Notes under the pieces: generated by a model | Databases searched by the model: none | What the model was told of the DNA's origin: nothing | What the model saw: only the letters and a program-made list of their open reading frames with translations | In this document: positions 1 to 8,462 of the stretch, piece by piece | How the letters are laid out: the number at the start of each line of letters is the position of its first letter | Position numbering within the stretch: position 1 is the first letter of the stretch | Translations under genes and position numbers: made by a program | NCBI GenBank assembly: GCA_902769705.1 | Contig: CACXPX010000003.1 | Coordinates: forward strand, 1 to 64,000 | Direction: 5' to 3' | DNA: 64,000 bases | Source: an uncultured Prevotellaceae bacterium | Lineage (GTDB): Bacteria > Bacteroidota > Bacteroidia > Bacteroidales > Bacteroidaceae

Positions 1-1
1 G

Positions 2-33
2 CAAAGGTACAACAAAATAAAATTGCCACCAAA
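2..33 (-). promoter_or_regulatory. Promoter reading leftward out of the window
   Basis: On the minus strand a TTTG (33-30) is followed after 20 bases by TACCTTTG (9-2), an exact match to the Bacteroidota vegetative promoter pattern. It should drive a gene that lies to the left of the window. Confidence 0.6.
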
Positions 34-340
34 TATTTTCACGAAAAAATTCACACCAAATGAAAAATTTTCCGAATTCTTGACACAAATCAAGAGAAAA
101 CGTAGGAAAACGGCATTCGGATGCCGTCAGAGGCAAAAACGAAGCATTCTGAGACGAAAAATCTGCAGGTAATTCTTATTACCAAACGGACGAAGAGTTC
201 TCCATCCATCACCCGTATGTTCCCCCTATGTTCTCCATCTGCCAGCCCTATGACGGCGAAAAATGCGGCATTTCGGCCAGAAAAACCTCCGCTTTTACGT
301 TAAATATTCCTTAAAGGTTTTCTATATCTCATATTTTTAG
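34..340. other. Intergenic stretch without a recognisable gene
   Basis: No convincing gene is seen. A small perfect hairpin, CGGCAT-TCGG-ATGCCG, lies at 111-126. A 60-codon open frame at 121-303 has no start context, no hydrophobic or domain pattern, and probably arises by chance. Confidence 0.5.
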
Positions 341-348
341 TAATTTTG
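341..348 (+). promoter_or_regulatory. Probable -7 element for the DUF4468 gene
   Basis: TAATTTTG fits TAnnTTTG and lies 31 bases before the ATG at 379. No clear TTG is seen 19-21 bases upstream (the region is GGTTTT), so the match is partial. Confidence 0.45.
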
Positions 349-378
349 CCCATCAATAATCACATTATTATATTATAT

Positions 379-1032
379 ATGAGAAATCTTTTCATTGCAA
401 TATTTGCAACACTTCCATTGTTTGGAATGGCACAAAACGTATGGGAGAAGCCTCAAACGACGGCTCCACAAGAGGAAACGACAAAGAAGAAATCGCTTTT
501 CGAGAGCAACAAGAAAGCGGTAGATCCCAAATATCTTGCCGGCGCGGTACCCGTTGTTGACGGCAAAGTCACGTTCACTCTTGACAAAGACATCACTGGC
601 AAAAGCGCACAAGAGATTTACGACATCGTGTTCGCCACGCTCGAGAAGATGACCAAAGAAGAGAATCAGTTCAAGACCAGCCAAGTGGCCATCGTCAACA
701 AGCAAGACCACATCATCGGCGCCCGATTCAAGGAGTGGCTCGTCTTCCAAAACACATTCTTGTCGTTAGACCGCACTATTTTCAACTACACCGTCATCGC
801 CACATGCACCGACGAGCACCTGAATGTCACCATCTCGCGCATCAGCTATGCTTACGAGATGGACCGTGGCGTGAACGACGGAATGGAAATGAGAGCCGAG
901 GAATGGATTACCGACGAAAACGCCTTGAACAAGAAAAAAGACAATCTGAGCAAATACTCAGGCAAATTCCGTCGTAAAACCATCGACCGCAAGGATAACA
1001 TCTTTGAAACGCTATTAGAAGCCCTGAAATAA
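379..1032 (+). CDS. Exported DUF4468 domain protein
   Basis: A 217-residue protein of the DUF4468 type, a TBP-like-fold family seen mainly in Bacteroidota; its function is not known. The ATG at 379 is chosen because it opens a clear signal peptide (MRNLFIAIFATLPLFGMA, cleavage before Q19); the frame stays open upstream only through a TTG. After a Lys/Glu-rich linker, residues about 55-150 carry the family pattern VPVVDGKVTF then a GKSAQEIYD helix, followed by an FQNTFLSLDRTIFNYTV strand region. The C-terminal third is charged. It is followed after 6 bases by a small membrane protein gene and then by a porin gene, so the three are probably co-transcribed and may act in the cell envelope. The family call is fairly sure; the role is not. 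Confidence 0.8.
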   Translation: MRNLFIAIFATLPLFGMAQNVWEKPQTTAPQEETTKKKSLFESNKKAVDPKYLAGAVPVVDGKVTFTLDKDITGKSAQEIYDIVFATLEKMTKEENQFKTSQVAIVNKQDHIIGARFKEWLVFQNTFLSLDRTIFNYTVIATCTDEHLNVTISRISYAYEMDRGVNDGMEMRAEEWITDENALNKKKDNLSKYSGKFRRKTIDRKDNIFETLLEALK

Positions 1033-1038
1033 AAACGT

Positions 1039-1260
1039 ATGGCAGACGAAACACAACCCATCCGGCATCACACCCACCCCGACGACCACGAAGGCGACCG
1101 CTTCTTCCGAGTGCGGAACGTGCTTAACGTGTTGTTCATGGTGGGAGCTATCATTGGAATCATTGTATATCTAACGTCGAGCCACGACGTTGGGGTCATC
1201 ATCATTCTCGTCTCAATGGCCTTCAAAGCCGTTGAGTGTGTTCTACGTTTCCTGCATTGA
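1039..1260 (+). CDS. Small two-helix membrane protein, unknown function
   Basis: A 73-residue protein with a polar, His/Asp-rich N-terminus (about residues 1-27) and two hydrophobic segments, about 30-46 and 52-70, separated by a short SSHD turn. No family is recognised. It starts 6 bases after the DUF4468 gene and its TGA overlaps the ATG of the porin gene (TGATG), which points to translational coupling and supports it being a real gene. It could be an inner-membrane partner of the neighbouring envelope proteins, but that is inferred from position only. Confidence 0.65.
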   Translation: MADETQPIRHHTHPDDHEGDRFFRVRNVLNVLFMVGAIIGIIVYLTSSHDVGVIIILVSMAFKAVECVLRFLH

Positions 1261-3599
1261 TGAACAAATTATTATCCATATTGTTTTTCCTGATGCTGTC
1301 CATCGGCATCAGCGCACAATCAGACACCTACAACCAAATGACCGCCGACGGAAACATCAGTCAGCGGGGAGGAGGACTGAGTGGGAGAAACAACACCGAC
1401 TCCACCAAAAACAAGACCATCCCAAAAGGCATTAGAGTGTGGACCGTCGACGAGCGGTTTGGCGACCCCACACCCGCCTCCCTCGACACCGTTTCCCACA
1501 TGTTCATGAACTCCATCTTCACGACCGGGCTTCGAGGCGAATACAACACAACGGGCAACATGGGCGCGCCACGCATCCATCGCATATTCATCGACCGCCC
1601 ATTGAGCGACCAATTCATTTTCACACAACCCTACGACTTTGTCATTACACCCGTCGACAAGTTCCATTTCACCAACACCCTCTCCCCTATCACCAACCTG
1701 ACGTTCAACACATGTGGCGACCGCACCAACGGTGAAGACCATCTCACCGCCCGCTTCGGCGTCAACGCGGGAAAGAAGTTGGGAATAGGCTTCAAGTTCG
1801 ACTACCTCTACGCCCGCGGATACTACCAAGAGCAGAGCACCGCCCATTTCAACTACACCGCCTACGGCAGCTATCTGGGCGACAGATACCAAGCCCACCT
1901 CCTGATGTCGACCAACCATCAGAAGATTACCGAGAACGGAGGCATCACCGACGACAACTATGTCACCCACCCCGAAAGCTATAGCGACAGCTACACCACA
2001 TCCGAGATTCCCACCGTTCTGGAACGCAACTGGAACCGCCACGACAACCAGCACGTCTTCCTCACCCATCGGTTCAACGTGGGATTCAACCGTAAGGTTC
2101 CCATGACCGAAGAGGAAATCAAAGCCAAGAAGTTCGCCATCCAGTCGCAAAAGGAAAAAGAAGAGCGCCAGGCCAGAGAGAAAGCCCTGAAAGAAGGGCG
2201 CGATGCCGATGCCGCAAACGACGAGCAGCCCTTAGCCGGGCGCCCCGACGGAGCCCGCATTGCCGGCACAGAACCCGTTGCCGACTCCCTGCGCACAGAC
2301 TCCACCCAAGTGTCCGACCGCATCCTCGTGCAAGGAAAGGCAGCCGCCGACAGCCTTCTGGCCGCACAAAAGAAAGCCGAGCAAGACACCTCGTGGCTCA
2401 AAAACGAATACGTGCCCGTCACCAGCTTCATCCACACCATGAAGTTCGACAACTACAAGCGCATCTACCAAGCCTATCAGTCGCCAACCGACTACTACGC
2501 GCATACCTATTATAATATAGGGCGCCTCGCGGGCGATTCCATCTACGACAAAACCCGCCACTACAATCTCAAGAACACCTTCGCCATCTCATTGCTCGAA
2601 GGATTCAACAAATGGGCAAAAGCCGGGCTGAAAGGATTTGTGTCGAGCGACCTGCGCCACTTCACACTCCCCGATTCCCTCGGCGGAACCAACTCGTTCA
2701 ACGAGCACAACCTCAGCGTGGGCGGCCAGCTCATCAAAGCACAAGGCAACACCCTGCACTATAACGCCACCTTCGAAACGTTCCTCATAGGCGAAGATGC
2801 CGGACAACTGAAGTTCGACGCACAAGCCGACCTCAACTTCCGCCTCTTCGGCGACACCGTGACATTGGCGGCCAGCGGATTCTTCTATCAACTGAACCCC
2901 ACATTCTACTACCGCCACTACCACTCACGCCATTTCTGGTGGGACTACGACGGCAACAACGACCTGTCGAAAGTCATCCACACGCGCATACAAGGGCTCT
3001 TCAGCTACAAGAAGACACGCACCACCCTGCGCGTGGCCGTAGACGAAATCAAGAACCACACCTATTTCGCCCAGAGCTACAACATCGACGACGACACCTT
3101 CTATCGCACCGCCACCACCCTACACGTGCGCAAGAGCGACAAAGCCATCAACCTCATCACGGCCTCGCTCACCCAAGACTTCACGCTTGGGCCGCTCAAC
3201 TGGGAGAGTGTCGTCACCTGGCAGAAATCATCCAACAAAGACGCCCTGCCCGTGCCCGACCTCAACATCTACACCAACCTCTTCCTGAGGTTCAAGATTG
3301 CCCGCGTGCTGAAATGCGACTTGGGAGCCGACGCCCGCTATTTCACCAAATACCAAGCGCCCGACTACAACCCCGCCATCGGCCAGTTTGTCGTGCAAGA
3401 AAACGAGGTACCCGCCGAAGTGGGCGACTATCCCGTTGTCAACGTCTATGCCAACTTCCACCTCCAGCACACGCGCTTCTTCGTCATGATGAGCCATGTG
3501 AATGCGGGAAGCGGCAAGCGCAACTATTTCTTCACACCCCACTATCCGCTCAACGAACGCATTCTTCGCTTCGGACTCAGCTGGAACTTCTTCAACTAA
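1260..3599 (+). CDS. Putative outer-membrane porin (Porin_10-like)
   Basis: A 779-residue protein resembling the Bacteroidota putative porin family. The ATG at 1260 overlaps the previous stop and opens a signal peptide (MNKLLSILFFLMLSIGISA). Patterns typical of the family are WTVDERFGD near residue 60, the HFTNTLSPITNLTF strand region, and many alternating hydrophobic/aromatic strands ending in a terminal Phe-Asn (SWNFFN), as expected for a beta-barrel sorted by the Bam machinery. Odd feature: residues about 282-382 form a charged, Ala/Lys/Glu/Asp-rich segment that does not look like barrel sequence and may be a long loop or periplasmic turn. Last gene of a probable three-gene operon, followed by a terminator. 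The substrate is unknown. Confidence 0.75.
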   Translation: MNKLLSILFFLMLSIGISAQSDTYNQMTADGNISQRGGGLSGRNNTDSTKNKTIPKGIRVWTVDERFGDPTPASLDTVSHMFMNSIFTTGLRGEYNTTGNMGAPRIHRIFIDRPLSDQFIFTQPYDFVITPVDKFHFTNTLSPITNLTFNTCGDRTNGEDHLTARFGVNAGKKLGIGFKFDYLYARGYYQEQSTAHFNYTAYGSYLGDRYQAHLLMSTNHQKITENGGITDDNYVTHPESYSDSYTTSEIPTVLERNWNRHDNQHVFLTHRFNVGFNRKVPMTEEEIKAKKFAIQSQKEKEERQAREKALKEGRDADAANDEQPLAGRPDGARIAGTEPVADSLRTDSTQVSDRILVQGKAAADSLLAAQKKAEQDTSWLKNEYVPVTSFIHTMKFDNYKRIYQAYQSPTDYYAHTYYNIGRLAGDSIYDKTRHYNLKNTFAISLLEGFNKWAKAGLKGFVSSDLRHFTLPDSLGGTNSFNEHNLSVGGQLIKAQGNTLHYNATFETFLIGEDAGQLKFDAQADLNFRLFGDTVTLAASGFFYQLNPTFYYRHYHSRHFWWDYDGNNDLSKVIHTRIQGLFSYKKTRTTLRVAVDEIKNHTYFAQSYNIDDDTFYRTATTLHVRKSDKAINLITASLTQDFTLGPLNWESVVTWQKSSNKDALPVPDLNIYTNLFLRFKIARVLKCDLGADARYFTKYQAPDYNPAIGQFVVQENEVPAEVGDYPVVNVYANFHLQHTRFFVMMSHVNAGSGKRNYFFTPHYPLNERILRFGLSWNFFN

Positions 3600-3684
3600 G
3601 AATCAAAAACTACTCCCTATACAAACGTAATCTAATGGTCCTTCCTTCTAGGTAGTTAAAGGGGCAATAGTAAATCAAATGAAA

Positions 3685-3720
3685 AAGGCGGAGCCCACAT
3701 GGTTCCGCTCTTTTGTTTGT
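3685..3720 (+). terminator. Terminator after the porin gene
   Basis: The hairpin GCGGAGCC (3688-3695) / GGTTCCGC (3701-3708), with one G-T pair, is followed by CTCTTTTGTTTG. The A-run on the left also lets it work in the other direction. Confidence 0.7.
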
Positions 3721-3797
3721 ATTGTTCTTGTAGAAAAAACAATTCTCCATTAATGCCCGCGAATATTCATGAATAATTATATCCCTCTGACTTGGAA

Positions 3798-4180
3798 TTT
3801 GTAAAGGAAATTCTGAATTTTGAGCCCTAAAAACAGGCTATTTTCTGAACTGGGAAAGGTTTTGGTGCGAAAAACGCCAAAAATTGACATTTCCGGAAGT
3901 CGTTGACTATCAGCCACTTCCGTTTTCTTTACATCTTTTCATCTTGTCAAAGCTATGCTTTTAGGTTGTCAGAGCTATGCTTTAACCCTCTCACTTGTGG
4001 CAAATGAGCGGCTCAGATGCCACTAATGACAAGGTCAAAGGCCACAAATGACACCCTCAAAAGCCACAAATGACAAAACTGTCGAAGAAAAGTGAGGGTG
4101 GAAAAGGGTGAAAGTAAAGATTCTTTACATATTTCTTTTCTAGATTGCACGGAAAAGTTGACAAGAATTTGTTGTGTTTT
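3798..4180 (+). repeat. Dispersed non-coding element, copy A
   Basis: One of four related copies in this window. It has the shared core TTTTGGTGCGAAAAACGC (3860-3877), the CACTTCCGTTTTCTTTACAT block, then a cluster of units built on GCCACAAATGACA in both orientations (about 3990-4075), and ends with TTTCTAGATTG and GTTGACAAGAATTTG. Sequence near TTTGTAA-AAATTCTGAAT opens the copy. No conserved frame runs through the four copies. It lies in the convergent gap between the porin gene and menA. Confidence 0.7.
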
Positions 4181-4361
4181 TTCAGCATCAATTCTGAGCA
4201 TAAGATACAGGGAATGGTATAGATGTTGCCAAATACTGGGGTGAAATCACTATATGATTAGGATGCTTTGGCAGGACACCAACACCACGATTGAACTGAG
4301 CACAGGCATGAAGTGACGTCAGTACATGCGGCATGTACTAGCAGTACACGGGGTATATACT
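4181..4361. other. Gap between copy A and the end of menA
   Basis: No gene seen. It contains a perfect inverted repeat, GTACATGC (4322-4329) / GCATGTAC (4331-4338), just after the menA stop in the direction of menA transcription. There is no T-run beyond it, so it is not a typical intrinsic terminator. Confidence 0.4.
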
Positions 4362-5267
4362 TTATGAAAACAGGAAACCAAGGGTGACGGAGAGGCCGTA
4401 GACGAACATGTTGCGGGCCGTCATGCCCAGCACACGGTTGAGAGCAGCCCCTTTGTTGATGCGTTTCATCGCGAGGTATGCCGAAAGATGAAGGGGCAGA
4501 TAGGCCGCCAGGGGAATGAGGAACGCCCACAGATGGCCGAAGAAGCAGAAGGCGCACCCCAAGAGACACGCCACGATGCCCAGCGCGAGATACAACGCCC
4601 GACCGCCCTTGGCTCCTATCGCCACGATGAGCGTGCGCTTTCCCGTGCGACGGTCGTTGTCGATGTCGCGATAGTTGTTCACCACCAGCAACGTGTCGAT
4701 AATCAGCCCACACGCCAAAGCAGCCACAAGGCACTCCCACGTAACGGTCTGCCGCCCGATGGGCAGGGCAAGAAAATAGGTCAAGCAGACGGGCACGAGG
4801 CCGAAGAAGAGCAGCACCAGAAGGTCGCCCATGCCGACATAGGAGAGGTGGGTGGTATAGAGGAAGCAGAAGACCACGCACAACGCTCCGACGGCCACCA
4901 TAGGCCAACCGCCGAAGAGGACGAGCGGGAGCCCTACGGCGCAAGCCAGCAACGTGGTGAGGCCAATGGCGAGGCGCATGGCGCGGGGCGTCACCCACCC
5001 TTGTGCACAAGCCCGCTTGGGGCCCAAACGCTGCTCGTCGTCGGTGCCTTTCTGGAAATCGAAATAGTCGTTCACGAAGTTGGCGTCAATCTGCATGATG
5101 AAGGCAAAGAGCAGGCAGAGGATGGCTGCCGTCCACGAGATGTGGCACGCGGTGTCGGCAATGGCGAGCGAGGCTCCAATCATCACGGGAACGGCCGCCC
5201 CCGTGAGCGTCTTGGGGCGTGCGGCAAGAAACCAAGCGCGCGGAGAGTTCTTCTGTTCAATGTTCAT
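4362..5267 (-). CDS. menA: 1,4-dihydroxy-2-naphthoate polyprenyltransferase
   Basis: A 301-residue UbiA-superfamily enzyme that attaches a polyprenyl chain to dihydroxynaphthoate in menaquinone synthesis, in the inner membrane. The start of the mature fold is recognisable as MenA: AWFLAARPKTLTGAAVP near residue 11, the first Asp-rich motif NDYFDFQKGTD at about 66-76, and the second, NNYRDIDNDRRTGK, at about 192-205; these bind the prenyl diphosphate through magnesium. Eight or nine hydrophobic segments follow in the usual spacing, and the length is normal. It is read from a promoter that overlaps the one for the HD-domain gene on the other strand. No other men gene is in the window. Confidence 0.93.
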   Translation of the reverse strand: MNIEQKNSPRAWFLAARPKTLTGAAVPVMIGASLAIADTACHISWTAAILCLLFAFIMQIDANFVNDYFDFQKGTDDEQRLGPKRACAQGWVTPRAMRLAIGLTTLLACAVGLPLVLFGGWPMVAVGALCVVFCFLYTTHLSYVGMGDLLVLLFFGLVPVCLTYFLALPIGRQTVTWECLVAALACGLIIDTLLVVNNYRDIDNDRRTGKRTLIVAIGAKGGRALYLALGIVACLLGCAFCFFGHLWAFLIPLAAYLPLHLSAYLAMKRINKGAALNRVLGMTARNMFVYGLSVTLGFLFS

Positions 5268-5288
5268 AGTTCATTTTTTCTGAAACCC

Positions 5289-5319
5289 TTGCAAAATTAA
5301 TCATAAATCATTATATTTG
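5289..5319 (+). promoter_or_regulatory. Promoter of the HD-domain gene
   Basis: TTG (5289-5291), 20 bases, TATATTTG (5312-5319). The expected start leaves a leader of only about 12 bases before the ATG at 5337. Confidence 0.75.
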
Positions 5320-5323
5320 CAAA
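5292..5323 (-). promoter_or_regulatory. menA promoter
   Basis: On the minus strand TTTG (5323-5320), 20 bases, TAATTTTG (5299-5292). It overlaps the promoter on the other strand almost completely. The expected start of transcription is about 20 bases before the menA ATG. Confidence 0.75.
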
Positions 5324-5336
5324 AAAATCAAGGATT

Positions 5337-5984
5337 ATGACCGAAACAACCCCCAGTTTGGACCTCGTTCACTTCGTTGAGACCAACATTCTGCCTCGCT
5401 ATGCCGAGTTTGGACGCTCGCATGGCATCAGCCACGTGCAACGCGTGATCAGCCGTAGCCTCGTGCTGGCCCGGCGCGTGGGAGCCGACCTGAATATGGC
5501 TTATGCTATTGCCGCCTACCACGACATCGGGATGAACGGTCCGCGCGCCATCCACCACATCACGGGAGGCAAGATTCTGGCTGCTGACCAGCGTCTGCGC
5601 AAATGGTTCTCCACGGAGCAAATCAAAGTGATGCGCGAGGCCGTGGAAGACCATCGCGCCTCTGCCAGCCATGCGCCGCGAAGCATCTATGGAAAGATTG
5701 TGGCCGAGGCCGACCGCGACCTGGAGCCCGAGACCGTCTTCCGCCGCACGGTGCAGTTCGGGTTGGAGAACTATCCCGAGAAGTCGCGCGAAGAGCATTG
5801 GGAGCGCTTCTGCCAACACATGAAGGAGAAGTATTCGCCTCAGGGCTACATCTCGCTATGGATTCCCGGGTCGCCCAACGAGGAATACCTGAAGCAGATT
5901 CGCTCTACGCTGGGCAATCCGGCGGAATTGAAAAAAGTCTTCGACCGGTTGTTTGAGGAGGAGAGCAAAGCGCAAAGTTCATAA
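5337..5984 (+). CDS. HD-domain metal-dependent phosphohydrolase
   Basis: A 215-residue soluble protein of the HD superfamily. The metal-binding signature is visible: H33 in GISHVQRV, H62-D63 in YHDIGMNG, a His pair at about 73-74, and a further Asp in AEADRDLEP near residue 125. Family members hydrolyse phosphate esters or nucleotides, but the substrate cannot be told from the sequence. No signal peptide or membrane segment is present, so it should be cytosolic. It is transcribed away from menA and is followed by a run of heptamer repeats and the oppositely oriented DUF2027-Smr gene. The start at 5337 is fixed by the short distance to the promoter. Confidence 0.8.
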   Translation: MTETTPSLDLVHFVETNILPRYAEFGRSHGISHVQRVISRSLVLARRVGADLNMAYAIAAYHDIGMNGPRAIHHITGGKILAADQRLRKWFSTEQIKVMREAVEDHRASASHAPRSIYGKIVAEADRDLEPETVFRRTVQFGLENYPEKSREEHWERFCQHMKEKYSPQGYISLWIPGSPNEEYLKQIRSTLGNPAELKKVFDRLFEEESKAQSS

Positions 5985-6000
5985 TGGATTTAGTTATAAA

Positions 6001-6049
6001 CTATGAACTATGAACTATGAATTATGAACTATGAACCATGCCCTATGCA
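6001..6049. repeat. Heptamer tandem repeat (CTATGAA)
   Basis: Seven consecutive 7-base units; four are exactly CTATGAA and the others differ by one to three bases. It fills the gap between the ends of two convergent genes and stops at the stop codon at 6050. Confidence 0.8.
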
Positions 6050-7213
6050 CTATTTAATCGTCACTTGCGTGGCTCCGTATCCATACTCTTGGAATGAGGC
6101 ATCCTGATAGGTGTAGGACTTGTAGCGATAGCACAGGTCGTTGACCAATGCGCGACGCAACACGCCCTCGCCCTTGCCGTGGATGAAGATGATGCGCTGG
6201 CCCTTCTTTGAGGCGTATTCGGCCAACGTGCGACGGAATACGGAGACCTGATGGTTGAGGATGTCGCCCGCCGACATGCCCGCGGTGGTGTCGAGCAAGG
6301 CATCAACATGGAGGTCGACCACCACAACATCCTCGTCGCCCTTGCGCTTGGCGATGGTTCGTGGCTTGGCAACGGGTTGGCCGACGTTGGCAAGCGGCTT
6401 GGCTACGCGCGTCTTGTCGGGTTGCTCCACATGATACATCTCTTCTTTCAGGCGTTTGGCGTCGATGACCAGCGGACGTGTCACCTTGTCGTTCTCGACG
6501 ATGGTATAGAGCAAGGCGGGCTGCTCGAAGAAGTCGTTTTCTTGGAACGTGTGCAACTTGTAGAACTTCACGGCATCGATGCGGAATTGCACGTCGATGA
6601 CGGGTTTCAACACGAAGGGTTTCTCGCGCTTGTAGGCCATCATCTGAATGGCCACATGCCCCAAGTTGTTGAGCTCTTCGCGGCCGAACTCCTCGATGAA
6701 GACCTTGGTGTTGGGCTCCACCTCGCCTTGTGAGCGAAGTGTCCAGTTGGCTCCCTCGGCGGCGAGATAGGTGTATTGGATGTAATAGTTGCTATCGTTC
6801 ACGAAATAGCTCTCGAAGCGCGTGTGGGTGACCTCCTTGATGTCGATGGGCACAAAGGCCAGATAGGCCGAGAGCTGGTTGCCGCCCTTGCGCTCTTCGA
6901 CGGGTTTCTTGAAGGTTACCTTCGAATAGTCGACCTCGTCATCGGCAGAGTCAATGGGGTCGGCTTCGTCTTGCCCCTGCTTCATCATGGCCTTGATGGA
7001 ACGGCCGTCGGGCTTCTGTGGGGAAGCGCCCTTGCTGGTGACAACGTGGGTGGTGCTATAGTCTTCGGCGCCAATCACTACGACATCGGTGATGGCCATG
7101 GGAATCTCGAAGCCGTCTTCGTCTTCAACGAGCACGATGTTAGAACCTTTGAACCCAGTGACCGTGCCTCCTCCAATCTCGCTCAGGAAGCGGACTTTAT
7201 CTCCTTTTTTCAT
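6050..7213 (-). CDS. DUF2027 and Smr domain protein
   Basis: A 387-residue protein with the architecture of Bacteroidota DUF2027 proteins. The N-terminus (MKKGDKVRFLSEIGGGTVTGF, about 1-50) looks like a small beta-barrel module, the middle (about 110-270) is the DUF2027 core, and residues about 298-387 form an Smr domain with VDLHVDALL and FIHGKGEGVLRRAL, the latter matching the HGxG pattern of Smr nucleases and nucleic-acid-binding proteins. It is probably cytosolic and acts on DNA or RNA, but this is an inference from the domain. The gene starts 28 bases after queA and is probably the last gene of the long moxR-bat transcription unit. The stop is TAG. Confidence 0.82.
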   Translation of the reverse strand: MKKGDKVRFLSEIGGGTVTGFKGSNIVLVEDEDGFEIPMAITDVVVIGAEDYSTTHVVTSKGASPQKPDGRSIKAMMKQGQDEADPIDSADDEVDYSKVTFKKPVEERKGGNQLSAYLAFVPIDIKEVTHTRFESYFVNDSNYYIQYTYLAAEGANWTLRSQGEVEPNTKVFIEEFGREELNNLGHVAIQMMAYKREKPFVLKPVIDVQFRIDAVKFYKLHTFQENDFFEQPALLYTIVENDKVTRPLVIDAKRLKEEMYHVEQPDKTRVAKPLANVGQPVAKPRTIAKRKGDEDVVVVDLHVDALLDTTAGMSAGDILNHQVSVFRRTLAEYASKKGQRIIFIHGKGEGVLRRALVNDLCYRYKSYTYQDASFQEYGYGATQVTIK

Positions 7214-7241
7214 TTTTCAAAAACGTTTTGTGAGTAGGTGT

Positions 7242-8462
7242 TTATGGAATTAGCAACGAACTGTCGCCATAGCTCAGGAATCGGAAGTCGTGAGCCAGAG
7301 CGTAGTCGTAGATGCGCCGCCAGTCGCCTTTCACGAAAGCGCTGACCAAGAGCAACAATGTGCTTTGGGGCTGATGGAAATTGGTGACCAGCATGCGCAC
7401 AATCTTGTATTCGTAGCCTGGGGCGATGATGATTTGCGTTGACGAGTGCAAGGACTCGAGCTGGTTGCGGTCGAGCCAGGCAAGGATGGCCTGAATAGCC
7501 TCAACGGCGGGCACATCGGAGACGGGTTGCTCGTAGGGCTCCCACTGGTTGACGTGCAATTCTTCTTCGTTGAGGTCGGGATTCTTCATCAACTTGAGAC
7601 CCATGTAGTAGAGGCTCTCGAGCGTTCGGACGCTGGTGGTTCCGACGGCAATGGCTTGGGCTTGGTGTCGGGTGAGTTTCTCCAAGGTGCGCCGATGCAC
7701 ACAAATGTATTCCGTATGCATCTCGTGGCCCTCGATTTCCTCGCTCTTGACGGGCTTGAACGTGCCTGCTCCCACGTGGAGGGTCACTTCCTCGCGGTCG
7801 ATGCCACGCGCGTCGAGAGCGGAGAGCACGCGGTCGGTGAAATGGAGTCCGGCCGTAGGTGCGGCCACACTACCCTTGATTTTCGAATAGACCGTCTGAT
7901 AGGTGGTCTTGTCGCTCTCTTGCGTGTCCCGATTCAGATAGGGAGGAATGGGGAGTTCGCCCACGACATCAAGGATTTCGGCAAAAGAAACCGACGGATT
8001 GTCCCACTCGAAGGAAACCCAATGGTTGGTGCCTTGCATGGCGCCACGCTCAACGGAAAGGGTCAGCGGCTTGCCATTCACCTCGAAAGAGCGACGGAGC
8101 GTCCCCTCTTTCCACTTCTTCAGATTGCCCACGAGGCAAAGCCACGCGCATCGGCCGGTGGTTTGGAACATCTGCTCGTAGTCGGCTGGTTGGGCGGGCT
8201 CCAAGAGGAACACTTCGATGAGCGCACCCGTCTCCTTGCGGAAATGCATACGTGCCTGGATGACCTTCGTGTTGTTGAAGACCATCAGGGCGCCATCGGG
8301 CAAATAGTCGGGCAAGTTGTAGAAGACGTCGTCGGACACTTGTCCGCCACGATAAACCAACAGGCGCGAGTGGTCGCGCTCGGTCATCGGGAATTTGGCG
8401 ATACGCTCGTCGGGCAAGGGATAGTTATAGTCGTTGATTTTTATGTGCTTTGTATCCATCAT
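7242..8462 (-). CDS. queA: S-adenosylmethionine:tRNA ribosyltransferase-isomerase
   Basis: A 406-residue QueA, which transfers and isomerises the ribosyl group of S-adenosylmethionine onto preQ1 in tRNA to give epoxyqueuosine. Diagnostic segments are MVFNNTKVIQARM, APTAGLHFTDRVLSAL, and the HVGAGTFKPVKSEEIEGHEMHTEY block; the C-terminal half ends with a TNFHQPQSTLLLLVSAF segment. The ATG at 8462 is chosen because it overlaps the stop of the PAP2 gene (TGATG) and a second ATG follows directly; the longer open frame would run into the PAP2 coding region. The epoxyqueuosine reductase gene queH is found elsewhere in the window at 54134. Confidence 0.94.
   Translation of the reverse strand: MMDTKHIKINDYNYPLPDERIAKFPMTERDHSRLLVYRGGQVSDDVFYNLPDYLPDGALMVFNNTKVIQARMHFRKETGALIEVFLLEPAQPADYEQMFQTTGRCAWLCLVGNLKKWKEGTLRRSFEVNGKPLTLSVERGAMQGTNHWVSFEWDNPSVSFAEILDVVGELPIPPYLNRDTQESDKTTYQTVYSKIKGSVAAPTAGLHFTDRVLSALDARGIDREEVTLHVGAGTFKPVKSEEIEGHEMHTEYICVHRRTLEKLTRHQAQAIAVGTTSVRTLESLYYMGLKLMKNPDLNEEELHVNQWEPYEQPVSDVPAVEAIQAILAWLDRNQLESLHSSTQIIIAPGYEYKIVRMLVTNFHQPQSTLLLLVSAFVKGDWRRIYDYALAHDFRFLSYGDSSLLIP

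Noticed and set aside
121-303. 60-codon open frame near the left end
   Set aside because: No start context, composition Lys/Ser/Pro-rich without pattern, and no neighbour that would support it.
1320-2150. 276-codon minus-strand frame inside the porin gene
   Set aside because: Val/Gly-rich reverse-strand shadow of the porin gene, with no start or domain.
3798-4180. Copy A as an extra CRISPR array
   Set aside because: Its units are about 22 bases with no spacers of constant length, occur in both orientations, and have no relation to the 47-base repeat.
4258-5010. 250-codon minus-strand frame overlapping menA
   Set aside because: It is the shifted frame of menA: Arg/His/Pro-rich, without hydrophobic segments, while the menA frame has all family motifs.
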